Of a stretch of 64,000 bases of DNA, positions 20,875 to 29,258 are shown one piece after another. The notes beneath the pieces were generated by a model. The model searched no databases. It had not been told where the DNA came from and saw only the letters and a program-made list of their open reading frames with translations. The position numbers and the translations under genes were made by a program. How positions within the stretch are numbered: the stretch's first letter is position 1; the number at the start of each line of letters is the position of its first letter. The DNA comes from Bryobacteraceae bacterium (lineage in GTDB: Bacteria > Acidobacteriota > Terriglobia > Bryobacterales > Bryobacteraceae), in assembly GCA_019187195.1 (NCBI GenBank), contig JABAQT010000017.1:26864-90863 (forward strand), written 5' to 3'.

Positions 20875-22127
20875 GCGGAGAGGAGCAGACACAGCGTCAG
20901 GAGAACCCTCTGCAGACCCAGTTCGCGGCCTTCGGGATCAAACCATTCCTCGGGCGTGTGGGCTCCTCCGCCGCTGCCTCCGGCTCCAATGGACACCGCC
21001 TCCAACCCCAGGGAGAGCGGGATGTTCGCGTCCGTCGAGGCGCAATCGACGTGAGCGCGGATGCCGAGATGGGCATCGACGGCGTGGAGGTAGGGCAGGA
21101 TCCGCGCGCCGTCCGGGAGTCTGCCGCCCGGGCGGGCTCCGATCTCGCGTATTCTGCCCTGCACTCTTCCACCGGCGGACCGCTCATTTTCGACGTCGAT
21201 GGCCCGCTCGACCGCTGTTGACAGGGCGCACGCCAGACTCTCGATGCACGCGGCGTCCTCCGAGCGAAGGTCGAGTTTGGCCCGGGCCGAGGAGGGAATC
21301 GAATTCACACTAACCCCGCCTTCGATGATTCCGAAGTTGTAGGATAAGCGCGTCTGGCTGGGCCCGTTTTCAAACTGCGCCTCCGTGAAGAATTGGATGG
21401 CGCGGCTGATCGCGTGGACGGGATTTGCGTTCCCGTGGTCGCTCCAGGAATGTCCGCCCGGCCCCTGGATCACAACTTCGAACCTGCGGCTGGCGAGAGC
21501 CCTGCAGGTGATGTGCTCGGTCCCCGGGCCATCGAGGATGAGATAGGAGCGAATCCGGCTCGCCAGCGGCGACCGGCACAGGAACCGCATCCCGCTCAGG
21601 TTTCCTTCGCCCTCTTCGCCGACATTTGCCACCAAGAGGAGAGAATGGCCATTTTCGGCGGCCGCCGGCCGCTCCTTCCAGCAGGAGGCAATGGCCAGCA
21701 ATGCCGCCAGCCCCGCGCCGTTATCCGACACGCCGGGTCCGTGAAAACGCCCGCCCGGTCCGATGCGCACGTCTTCGAGGTGGCGAGGCGAGAGCACCGT
21801 ATCGAGGTGCGCCGTGAGCGCCACGAAGGGTCCTTCCCGGTTGGCATCCGGATAGGCGACCACGTTTCCGGCGCGGTCAATCCTCGGGTCCCAGCCGAGC
21901 CCCTTGAACTGCGCGGCCATCCATTCGGCGCGCTTTTCCTCAAAGAAAGTGGGGGCGGGCACGCGGCACAATTGCAGGTGCTGCTCGTTAGTCCACTGCC
22001 GGTTGCGGTGGATGTGCCGCACGCATTGGCGCACGCCCTGATCCGACGCCAGTTTGTCCACGGCCCGCCGCAGGCGGGCGTCCGGCTTTTCGTTGAACTT
22101 CTTGCTCGCCTCGATCGGCAGGGGCAT
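20871..22127 (-). CDS. M20-family metallopeptidase
   Basis: A 418-residue cytoplasmic di-zinc hydrolase of the M20 clan. Metal ligands are visible in order: HLDTV (first His and Asp), VSDNGAG (bridging Asp), GEEGEGN (catalytic Glu pair), DGPG, STDAN and the final His in GGGAHTPEEW. The dimerisation lid is inserted around GPGGHSWSDHG. It resembles peptidase T/acetylornithine deacetylase relatives, but I cannot name a substrate. It sits 4 bases after citrate synthase and overlaps the DMT transporter gene, so it belongs to a minus-strand operon gltA - peptidase - transporter. Confidence 0.88.
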   Translation of the reverse strand: MPLPIEASKKFNEKPDARLRRAVDKLASDQGVRQCVRHIHRNRQWTNEQHLQLCRVPAPTFFEEKRAEWMAAQFKGLGWDPRIDRAGNVVAYPDANREGPFVALTAHLDTVLSPRHLEDVRIGPGGRFHGPGVSDNGAGLAALLAIASCWKERPAAAENGHSLLLVANVGEEGEGNLSGMRFLCRSPLASRIRSYLILDGPGTEHITCRALASRRFEVVIQGPGGHSWSDHGNANPVHAISRAIQFFTEAQFENGPSQTRLSYNFGIIEGGVSVNSIPSSARAKLDLRSEDAACIESLACALSTAVERAIDVENERSAGGRVQGRIREIGARPGGRLPDGARILPYLHAVDAHLGIRAHVDCASTDANIPLSLGLEAVSIGAGGSGGGAHTPEEWFDPEGRELGLQRVLLTLCLLLSA

Positions 22128-22130
22128 GCG

Positions 22131-23432
22131 TTAGGTCTGCGCGGTTTTCCGCTGATCCATCGGCACGAAGTCGCGGCGTGCCGCTCCCAGGTAAAGCTGC
22201 TTTGGCCGGGCGATCTTCTGTTCGCTATCCAAGAGCATCTCTTCGTAATGCGTGAGCCACCCGACGGTGCGCGGAATGGCGAACATCACGGTGAACATCT
22301 CGGAGGGAATTCCCATGGCTTCATAGATAATTCCGGAGTAGAAGTCGACGTTCGGATACAGGCGCCGTTTGATGAAATACTCGTCCTCGAGGGCGATGCG
22401 TTCGAGTTCGACGGCGATGTCGATCAGCGGATTGCGTCCGGTGACCTCGAAGACCTCGCCGGCGGCGCGCTTGATGATGCGGGCGCGCGGATCGTAGTTT
22501 TTGTAGACGCGGTGCCCGAAGCCCATGAGCCGTCCTTCGCCGGCCTTGACGCGTTGGATGAACTCGGGGATCCTGTCCTTGCTTCCGATGGTCCGCAGCA
22601 TTTTCAGCACGGCCTCGTTGGCCCCGCCATGAAGCGGTCCGTAGAGGGCGGCCGCGGCGGCGGCGAGGGAGCTGTAGGGGTCGGTGTTGGCGCTGCCGAC
22701 GCTGCGCATGGCGGTGGTGGAACAGTTCTGCTCGTGATCGGCGTGGAGGATGAAGAGGATATCGAGCGCGCGCTCCATGACGGGATTGGGCTTATACTTC
22801 ACCTCCGTCGTCTTATAGAGCATGTTAAGGAAGTTGCCCGTGTAGCTGAGATCGTTGTCCGGATAAGCGTACGGCATGCCGACGTTGTGGCGGTAGATGA
22901 AGGCTCCGATGGTGGGCGCCTTGGCGACCAGACGGAAAAACTGCTTGCGGCGCTTCGCGGTGTCGAAGATATCTTTCGCCTCGGGGTAAAACGTGGCAAG
23001 CGCGGCGACGGTGGAGACGAACATGCCCATCGGATGGGCGTCATAGCGGAAGCCGTGCATGAACTGCTTCACGTTCTCATGGAGAATCGTGTGGTGGGTG
23101 ATGTTGTGGACGAACTCATCGAGTTCCTTCTTTACCGGCAGTTCGCCGTGGGCCAGCAGGTACGCCACCTCGAGGAAGGTGCAATGCTCGGCAAGCTGCT
23201 CGATCGGATAACCGCGGTATTCGAGGACGCCCTTGTCTCCATCGATATAGCAGATGCGGCTCTTGCAGGCCGCGGTGTTCATGAACCCGGGGTCATAGGT
23301 GCATAGCCCCGCGTCATCGTCCGCCGTCTTAATCTGGCGCAAATCCGTGGCTTTGATCGCCCCGTTCTCTATCGCCACCGTGTAAGTCCTGCCGGTGCGG
23401 TTGTCCGTAATGGTGAGGTTCTGGTTCGACAT
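22131..23432 (-). CDS. gltA: citrate synthase
   Basis: Citrate synthase condenses oxaloacetate and acetyl-CoA at the entry to the TCA cycle. The 433-residue length fits the hexameric, NADH-regulated type II enzymes of Gram-negative bacteria. Catalytic blocks are present: LHADHEQNCSTTAMR with the first active-site His, GPLHGGANEAVL with the second, and MGFGHRVYKNYDPRA with the third; the catalytic Asp lies in the IALEDEYFIKR region. The N-terminal beta domain (TITDNRTGRTY, VAIENGAI) is also typical. It follows a thioredoxin-fold gene by 18 bases and precedes the M20 peptidase gene by 3. Confidence 0.97.
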   Translation of the reverse strand: MSNQNLTITDNRTGRTYTVAIENGAIKATDLRQIKTADDDAGLCTYDPGFMNTAACKSRICYIDGDKGVLEYRGYPIEQLAEHCTFLEVAYLLAHGELPVKKELDEFVHNITHHTILHENVKQFMHGFRYDAHPMGMFVSTVAALATFYPEAKDIFDTAKRRKQFFRLVAKAPTIGAFIYRHNVGMPYAYPDNDLSYTGNFLNMLYKTTEVKYKPNPVMERALDILFILHADHEQNCSTTAMRSVGSANTDPYSSLAAAAAALYGPLHGGANEAVLKMLRTIGSKDRIPEFIQRVKAGEGRLMGFGHRVYKNYDPRARIIKRAAGEVFEVTGRNPLIDIAVELERIALEDEYFIKRRLYPNVDFYSGIIYEAMGIPSEMFTVMFAIPRTVGWLTHYEEMLLDSEQKIARPKQLYLGAARRDFVPMDQRKTAQT

Positions 23433-23450
23433 GCTTGCCGGTTTCCAATT

Positions 23451-23990
23451 CTATCGTTTTTTCTGGATTGTCCCCTGAAGGAGTTTGTCGATTTCGGCGG
23501 ACAATGTTTTCACGCTCACGGTTCCGTTGTCCGCCTCATCGTGGTCGAAATCGTTCCGGATAAATCCGTCCTTATCGAGGAGAAACAGGTGCGGGAACCG
23601 CATTGTGGGGTTTTGCGGAGTGATCTTCATGTAGGAAGCGGTGACCTGGCCGCAATCAAACAAGACGGGGCTGCTGATGCCGTTCTCACTGATATACTTG
23701 CGCACGTTGCCGATGGTGTCGGGCAGCGTCACCACGCTCAGCACCGCGACCCTGCCCGCGTATTTCGCCTTGATCTGTTCCAGTATCCCGCCCACTTTCC
23801 TGCAGTTCGGGCAATCCGTCTTCATGAAGTCGACGATTACTATTTTTCCTCGAAGATCCTGCGGGTCATGCTGCGTCATGCTGCTGTCGGAGAGGGAGAA
23901 CCCCGGCGCGCGGCGGTTCGAGAGGGCTCCCGAGCCAAACGCCGGCGCCATCAGACACAAGCCGAGCAGAACACTGTACACAGACCGCAT
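23451..23990 (-). CDS. TlpA/peroxiredoxin-like thioredoxin-fold protein, exported
   Basis: A ~179-residue protein with a signal peptide (MRSVYSVLLGLCLMAPAFG) and a thioredoxin fold. The redox motif CPNC follows the strand IVIVDFMKTD, and the cis-Pro region is RFPHLFLLDKDG. It probably reduces or oxidises disulfides in the periplasm, as TlpA/ResA do, but no partner gene is adjacent. The ATG at 23990 was preferred to a TTG at 23999 because the signal peptide begins there and GGAG lies just upstream. It lies directly upstream of citrate synthase on the same strand. Confidence 0.85.
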   Translation of the reverse strand: MRSVYSVLLGLCLMAPAFGSGALSNRRAPGFSLSDSSMTQHDPQDLRGKIVIVDFMKTDCPNCRKVGGILEQIKAKYAGRVAVLSVVTLPDTIGNVRKYISENGISSPVLFDCGQVTASYMKITPQNPTMRFPHLFLLDKDGFIRNDFDHDEADNGTVSVKTLSAEIDKLLQGTIQKKR

Positions 23991-24041
23991 AAACTCCAAG
24001 GTAGCACGCCCCGCCCCGCGGTCCCTATAGTAGTAAGCAGC

Positions 24042-24560
24042 ATGGAAAACGAACTCGCTGCCCTTTTCACGGGATCAGCCGCGCGGCGGATGGTTCAGTA
24101 CATGGAACGGATCCGCGCCTGCGCCGGCAGGCTTTCGGAAGAACAGATCTGGACGCGTGGATCGGCCAACGAAAACGCGGTGGGCAACCTTCTGCTTCAC
24201 CTTGCGGGGAACGTCCGTCAATGGATTATCAGCGGAGTGGGTGGGGCGGCGGATGTCCGCCGGCGGGATGAGGAGTTCGCCGCGAAGGGCAACATCCCGG
24301 CATCCGGGATGCTGGCATCGCTTCAATCCGTTGTGGACGAAGCCGTCGCGATCATCGGCGCCCAGACGGCGCCGCAACTGGCCGTGAAGGTCACCATCCA
24401 GGGTCACGAGATCTCGAAGCTGGAGGCCATCTTTCACGTGGTCGAGCACTTTGCTCTCCATGCGGGGCAGATCATGTACGCCGCCAAGCTGCTAACCCAC
24501 GAGGATCTCGGGTTTTACAGATACCTGGGCAGCATTACCCACGGCCAAAAGACTCCCTGA
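24042..24560 (+). CDS. DinB-superfamily protein (DUF1572-like)
   Basis: A 172-residue four-helix-bundle protein starting MENELAALFTGSAARRMVQ. DinB-type metal-site histidines are visible in LLLHLAGNVRQWI and in VVEHFALHAGQIMYAAKLL. Members are thought to be metal-dependent transferases using bacillithiol or mycothiol-like thiols, but the role here is not known. It lies 8 bases upstream of the mechanosensitive channel gene and is divergent from the thioredoxin-fold gene with a 51-base gap. A second DinB-type protein occurs at 32454-32972. Confidence 0.83.
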   Translation: MENELAALFTGSAARRMVQYMERIRACAGRLSEEQIWTRGSANENAVGNLLLHLAGNVRQWIISGVGGAADVRRRDEEFAAKGNIPASGMLASLQSVVDEAVAIIGAQTAPQLAVKVTIQGHEISKLEAIFHVVEHFALHAGQIMYAAKLLTHEDLGFYRYLGSITHGQKTP

Positions 24561-24568
24561 CTCGAGCC

Positions 24569-25726
24569 ATGAACGAGGAAATCACCTTTCGAAGCCTCTT
24601 TCCCGCGCTTCTCACGATGGCTTCAGCCATCTGCCTGTTATGGCTTGCGGCCTGGCTGTTCACGCGCGCCATCCGTCGATCGGCGGAACAGGGGACAGGC
24701 GAGTACTCGCCGAACGTGGAGCACTGGGCGCATGAACTCACGCGGTTCGCCCGGCGGACCGCGTTTCTGCTCTCGCTGGTTGTCGCGGTTCTCACCATGC
24801 TTTATGGCGTGGGGATCAAGGGCTTCCCGGTGCTGACGTGGAAAGACATCGCGGCCTGGCTCCGCACGACGGGGATTCCGGTTCTTTTCATCGCCGGGAG
24901 CGCGCTGATCCTGCTGCGCGCTCTGCAACTGCTGGTAGCGCGGCTGCCGGGGTTCTTTGTGCCGGCAAACCTCCCCCTGCCCGAACGCGCCGAGCGAACC
25001 AAGCGTGTCGAGACGCGCGGGCGGTTGTTCCGCTGGACTTCGAGCGCGGCGGTGCTCTCGATTGCCGTCCTCATGATCCTGCGCAAGCTCGAGGTGGATG
25101 TGACGCCGATTCTGGCCGGCGGAGCGATTGTTACGGTAGCTCTCGGACTGGGCGCGCAGAACTATGTCCGCGACATTATCGGAGGCCTGTTTCTCATACT
25201 CGAGGACCAGGTCAGAGTGGGCGACGTCGTCAACATCAACGGGAAAGGGGGGCAGGTGGAGTCGATCCAACTCCGGACGATCACGCTCCGTGACGCCGAC
25301 GGGACGGTGCATATCTTCCCCAACGGCAGCATCAGCGCCATCTCGAACATGACGAAGAATTTTTCCTATTACGTGATCGACCTCGGCATTGCCTACGAGG
25401 AGAACGCCGACCGTGTGATGGCGCTCATCAAGGAGATCGGCGCGGAACTCGAGAAAGATCCGAAGTATTCCGAGAAGATTCTCGCTCCCCTCGAGATGAT
25501 GGGTGTCGACGCTTTTGCCGAATCCGCGGTCATCATCAAGTTTCGAATCAAGACAGTTCCGCTCGAGCAGTGGAGCGTCGGGAGGGAGTTGCGCCGGCGC
25601 ATTAAGAACACTTTCGACGCGCAGGGCATCGAACTGCCCTACCCGCACATTTCGGTGTACACCGGCGAAGCGACCAAGCCTTTTCCGGTCACGCGGAACG
25701 GCGGCATCCGGGACGGCGGGGAGTAG
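24569..25726 (+). CDS. MscS-family mechanosensitive ion channel
   Basis: A 385-residue inner-membrane protein with several N-terminal membrane helices and the conserved MscS core. The pore-lining TM3 is VALGLGAQNYVRDIIGGLFL, followed by the beta domain with DQVRVGDVVNI, RTITLRDADGTVHIFPNG and ISNMTKNFSYY, and an alpha-beta cytoplasmic cage. Such channels release solutes on hypo-osmotic shock. The extra N-terminal helices make it a medium-sized MscS type rather than the minimal 286-residue form. It is co-directional with the DinB gene. Confidence 0.92.
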   Translation: MNEEITFRSLFPALLTMASAICLLWLAAWLFTRAIRRSAEQGTGEYSPNVEHWAHELTRFARRTAFLLSLVVAVLTMLYGVGIKGFPVLTWKDIAAWLRTTGIPVLFIAGSALILLRALQLLVARLPGFFVPANLPLPERAERTKRVETRGRLFRWTSSAAVLSIAVLMILRKLEVDVTPILAGGAIVTVALGLGAQNYVRDIIGGLFLILEDQVRVGDVVNINGKGGQVESIQLRTITLRDADGTVHIFPNGSISAISNMTKNFSYYVIDLGIAYEENADRVMALIKEIGAELEKDPKYSEKILAPLEMMGVDAFAESAVIIKFRIKTVPLEQWSVGRELRRRIKNTFDAQGIELPYPHISVYTGEATKPFPVTRNGGIRDGGE

Positions 25727-25731
25727 GCGCT

Positions 25732-26970
25732 CTACCGGAAAAGCCCGAAACGGCGTTTGCGCTTCCGGTTGCCGGACCTGTCTTCCTCGAGTTGATCGAA
25801 GTTCGCCTCGATTCCCCTTTCCTCAGTTCCGGGTTCGATGACCTGCAACCGCAGCGGGCGGCACTGCGCGCCTTCTCCTTCGTAGCCGGCATACAGAAAC
25901 CGCAGCGCGGCGTTCAAGCCCACCGGTTCCTGTTGGATCTCCTTCGGCCGGTAGGCGGAATCCAGCCTGAGTCCGAGCGGGCCCGCTTCGCTCGAGACGC
26001 GCAGGGCAACTTCTTCGTCATCGGCGTACCGAAGCTTGGAAGCGAGCGCCTTCGCGCCACTGAGGACGGCCCGGCCGAGGCTTCTGTTGAGCTGGCCCGC
26101 ATCGAGCAAGCGGAGCGCTTCCTCGATTGCGGACACGTCCTGCCCCCTGGGTTTCTTTTTCCACTTGTAACCCGCCGCGTTGCGGATTACTTCGTACTTC
26201 TTTCCGGAGCGCTCGAGCTTATACTTTGTCTGCTCGCCGGATCTCCACAACTCCATCTTCCAGAGCGTGGGAAACGCGCCGCCATTGTGGATGCGAAGGG
26301 CTCCGCGGCCATGAAGGGAGACGGCGGCGCGAAAACGGTCCTCGCCGCCGAGCGCCGCCAGCATGCGCTCGAAGAGCGCGGCTCCGGTTCTTTCAAGCGC
26401 TGCCCGTGAAGGTTCGAACCGGAACGCGATCCTGGTGTCAGCGTCCGCTTTGATGACCGCGGCTTGTTCCGGGCGGACGGCGGTGTAGTCTTCTCTCATC
26501 GCGGCCACGGAGACCGTGCCCGGTGGAAGGGTGATGGGGGCCAATCCGCCGCCGTGAGTCGAGCCGGAAGGCTTCCCGTTGACGCGCACCTCGCAATCGA
26601 CCGGTTCACAGGCCACCAGCAAGCGCCCTTCCCGCCTGGCGACCGCCGCCGGTTCGGGAAACCGTGCGTGGCGGACGGCATCGAGAAGACGCGGCGAGGC
26701 TCCGGCGGTCGAGAGTTTCGCGAGGTCGGCGGAGGTTGGACGCAACGCAAGCCCGTGCATCTCGACCTCCTTGATGACCATCTCCTGGGGTATTGCCTCC
26801 TTGCCGAATTGATGGAGCACGCGCAGGATGCCTTCGATGGTGATTTGCACCGGGACGGCCGTGGAAGCGCTCTGGCCGGCGGCGCCCGGCAGGCAGCACA
26901 TCAGGATAAACAGGCAACCGGGCAGGCGAAACAGAAGCCCTCCCACATTCCAGCGCTCTACCAGCGCCAA
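25732..26970 (-). CDS. secreted PEGA-like/LolA-like protein, paralogue 2
   Basis: An exported protein of up to 412 residues, with a signal peptide in residues ~12-32 (CLFILMCCLPGAAG). The parts in order are a helical N-terminal domain (ILRVLHQFGKEAIPQEMVI), a PEGA-like beta domain around residues 115-165 (LLVACEPVDCEVRVNGKPSG) and a C-terminal half built like an outer-membrane lipoprotein-sorting (LolA-like) beta sheet (ALFERMLAALGGEDRF, TKYKLERSGKKYEVI). It shares this architecture and many motifs with the upstream gene. The start is a TTG at 26970 with AAGGGA just upstream; a GTG at 26946 is an alternative. It ends in a basic tail (RKRKRRFGLFR). Confidence 0.75.
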   Translation of the reverse strand: MALVERWNVGGLLFRLPGCLFILMCCLPGAAGQSASTAVPVQITIEGILRVLHQFGKEAIPQEMVIKEVEMHGLALRPTSADLAKLSTAGASPRLLDAVRHARFPEPAAVARREGRLLVACEPVDCEVRVNGKPSGSTHGGGLAPITLPPGTVSVAAMREDYTAVRPEQAAVIKADADTRIAFRFEPSRAALERTGAALFERMLAALGGEDRFRAAVSLHGRGALRIHNGGAFPTLWKMELWRSGEQTKYKLERSGKKYEVIRNAAGYKWKKKPRGQDVSAIEEALRLLDAGQLNRSLGRAVLSGAKALASKLRYADDEEVALRVSSEAGPLGLRLDSAYRPKEIQQEPVGLNAALRFLYAGYEGEGAQCRPLRLQVIEPGTEERGIEANFDQLEEDRSGNRKRKRRFGLFR

Positions 26971-28232
26971 AGTCCCTTGCGTTTCTTCGACACTTCGAAG
27001 TCCGTGTCCCGGACATCGGACGGATTCAGTTCGAGGGTGTCGAATTGCAGTTGAACCCCGCGCGGACCGCTCCCGGGAAGAATCACCTGGGTGTCTTTCG
27101 GGTAGTGGCTGTTCCCTTTGTCGAAATAGTCGTTGAAGAGAACCCGGCGGCCGTTGTTCAGGCCGGACGACTCGATCCGGATCTCCTTGGGGCGGTTCGC
27201 GGAGTCGAGCGTGATGACATACGTGGCGGGATTTCCCTCGGCTCTCAGCACTTCACTCTCCCCGGCGTTGGGCTTGAGTTGCGCGGCCACCATTCTGAGT
27301 TCCGGCGCGCGCAGTTTCTCGATTATTCTTGTGAATTCGTAGTCCTGAAGCCAGACGAGCGCGTCGCCCAAATCCTGGGTTTCCTGCCCCTTCGGTTCCG
27401 GTTTCCAGCGCGGAGTATCCGTGAAAGCGATTTCGTAGTTCTGACTGGCGCGTTTCACGCTGAAGCGGGCTTTGTCGCCCTTGATGAGGACTTGAGCGCT
27501 CCACGGGGTGGCGCGGGTGGAGAACACGTTGATCGTTCCAATTCCCTTGAGGGTGGATGCGCCTTTCAGACCCTCCGGCCCGCCCAGCGCGGCGAGCATC
27601 CGTTGAAACAACTCCGAGCCCGCGCGCTCGAGGGAGGCGCGGCTGGGTTTGAGATGAAACACGACCCGGGCAGGCTTATCGGCGGCGATGACCGCCTCCA
27701 CTCCGGCGCGGTCCGGCTCGAAATCGTCCTTGCGGACAGCGATGCGGATGCCGCCTTCCTGCCAGGTGCGTGAGAGTTCCCCATGGTTTGTCACGCCGAT
27801 GTGGATGCCGTTGAGAGAGACGCTGCAATCCACGGGTTCACAGATGACGGTCAACTGACCTTCTTTTTTCTTGGGCGGAGGCGGAGGGGAGACTTCCTTC
27901 GGTTCGGAGGAGGCGGGCTTGGCGGCCTTGTCGATGGCCGCAAGCAGGAAATCCGGACCGCCGGCCTCCTTAATGGCCGTCAGGTCTCCGGGGGAGGGGT
28001 TGAAGTCGAGGCCTTGCTTTTCAATGCGCCGGGCGAGGCCGATGATGGGGAAGCGGACGGGATCGCGCTTGGCTTTCGCCAGCCAGTCGAGGATGCTGCT
28101 CAAGGCAATGGGCTGGGAGAGGGCCTGCGGCGCCTGGGCCCGCGAGATGTATAGAGCGGGCAGAATGGTCATCGCGAGGACGACAGTCTTCGCGGCCGCT
28201 GAAAACCATGAGAACTGTTTGCGATCCCTCAC
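26958..28232 (-). CDS. secreted PEGA-like/LolA-like protein, paralogue 1
   Basis: A 424-residue exported protein. A helical domain (ILDWLAKAKRDPVRFPIIGL) leads into a Pro/Lys linker (PPPPPKKKEG), a PEGA-like domain with the same CEPVDC motif as its neighbour (TVICEPVDCSVSLNGIHIG) and a LolA-like C-terminal half (ELFQRMLAALGGPEGLKG). The GTG at 28232 was chosen because it overlaps the stop of the upstream gene as GTGA and AAGGAG lies 10 bases before it. Together with its paralogue and the TPR-like protein upstream it forms a three-gene operon, probably acting in the cell envelope. No function is known to me. Confidence 0.78.
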   Translation of the reverse strand: MRDRKQFSWFSAAAKTVVLAMTILPALYISRAQAPQALSQPIALSSILDWLAKAKRDPVRFPIIGLARRIEKQGLDFNPSPGDLTAIKEAGGPDFLLAAIDKAAKPASSEPKEVSPPPPPKKKEGQLTVICEPVDCSVSLNGIHIGVTNHGELSRTWQEGGIRIAVRKDDFEPDRAGVEAVIAADKPARVVFHLKPSRASLERAGSELFQRMLAALGGPEGLKGASTLKGIGTINVFSTRATPWSAQVLIKGDKARFSVKRASQNYEIAFTDTPRWKPEPKGQETQDLGDALVWLQDYEFTRIIEKLRAPELRMVAAQLKPNAGESEVLRAEGNPATYVITLDSANRPKEIRIESSGLNNGRRVLFNDYFDKGNSHYPKDTQVILPGSGPRGVQLQFDTLELNPSDVRDTDFEVSKKRKGLWRW

Positions 28233-29101
28233 TTGGACAACTCCTTCAAAGCGTTTTGAACGGTCGCTCTCCATGCTCTGGCCCGGTTGGGGTCGATACT
28301 GGACATTCTGTTGGCGATATCGAGCACCTTCTCCCACTCGCCATCGCGATACAACTGGCGGGCGGCGAGTTCGAGTTGCTGGATCTGGAGAGCGCGCTGC
28401 ACCGATGCCGGATCAGCCGCCAGATGGGAGGCTTTCGATTCGGAAGATTCCAGGGTTTCGATCTCTTTTCGCAACGTGGCCGCTTCGACGGACTCCGCCG
28501 CGCCCGGGGCTGGATTCGGAATGGCGGCCTTCGCGCTTGCCAGATCCGCCTTCCAATCCGCTGCGGGCTTTCCCGCGGCCTTCGCCTCGTTGGCCAACCC
28601 GTAGTAGAGCCGGGCACGTTCGAGGTTTGCCTGGTGGGCCTCCGGTGTTCCAGTGAAACGTTCCGAAAATTGGGTGAGCTGCTGGATGAAGCGGCGCCGG
28701 TCGCCTTCGCTCGAGGTAATGGCCGGACGGCTCAAAGCGAGCAACTCCCAGGCGGTGGGAGCATCCGGACTGGTCCACTGGCCCAACTCGGCGGTGCGCA
28801 TGTAGCCGGGCTTCGATACATCCCTGGCATTCACAAACTGGACGCGGACGAAGGGTTGCTCCCGGGAGCGCAGGCGTTCGAGAAGGTTGACCACGGCTCC
28901 CTGCGGCAGGGCACGCATCGTCTTGCCGCTTTCGCCCTGCTGGTCGAGCAGGGCGGCGCTCGAAGTCTGAACCACGGCCGTGCCGATGGCCTTCTCGACG
29001 GGGACCGGCCTGGTAAGCAGGTAGACTAAGGCGGCGCCGATGGAGAATACCACCAATCCCAACACAATGCCAATCGTCATCTGCTTCTGCATGCGATTCA
29101 T
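28229..29101 (-). CDS. membrane-anchored SH3-like/TPR-like protein
   Basis: A 290-residue protein with one N-terminal membrane segment (MTIGIVLGLVVFSIGAALVY) and a periplasmic body. Residues ~40-105 resemble a bacterial SH3 domain (ALPQGAVVNLLERL, PFVRVQFVNA, PGYMRTAELGQW). The rest is helical, and the last ~50 residues look like a TPR pair (QLELAARQLYRDGEWEKVLD). It is the first gene of the operon with the two PEGA-like/LolA-like proteins and is coupled to the next by a GTGA overlap. A scaffold role in the envelope is likely but unproven. Confidence 0.7.
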   Translation of the reverse strand: MNRMQKQMTIGIVLGLVVFSIGAALVYLLTRPVPVEKAIGTAVVQTSSAALLDQQGESGKTMRALPQGAVVNLLERLRSREQPFVRVQFVNARDVSKPGYMRTAELGQWTSPDAPTAWELLALSRPAITSSEGDRRRFIQQLTQFSERFTGTPEAHQANLERARLYYGLANEAKAAGKPAADWKADLASAKAAIPNPAPGAAESVEAATLRKEIETLESSESKASHLAADPASVQRALQIQQLELAARQLYRDGEWEKVLDIANRMSSIDPNRARAWRATVQNALKELSK

Positions 29102-29258
29102 TTGAATGTGCGCCTTCGACTGATGTTATCCGGAAGCCGCCGCCGGGGCGGAGTTATCGGCCCAAAATCGAGCATATCTCAGTCTCGCTTGTCATGCTAA
29201 CAGTGAAGATCCGCGTTTCACTATTCCACTTACCTGTCAATCGGAGGAGGATAGAGAT

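Noticed and set aside
26404-26420. GGTTCGAACC, a tRNA T-loop-like motif
   Set aside because: It lies inside the PEGA-like/LolA-like protein gene and no cloverleaf can be built around it.
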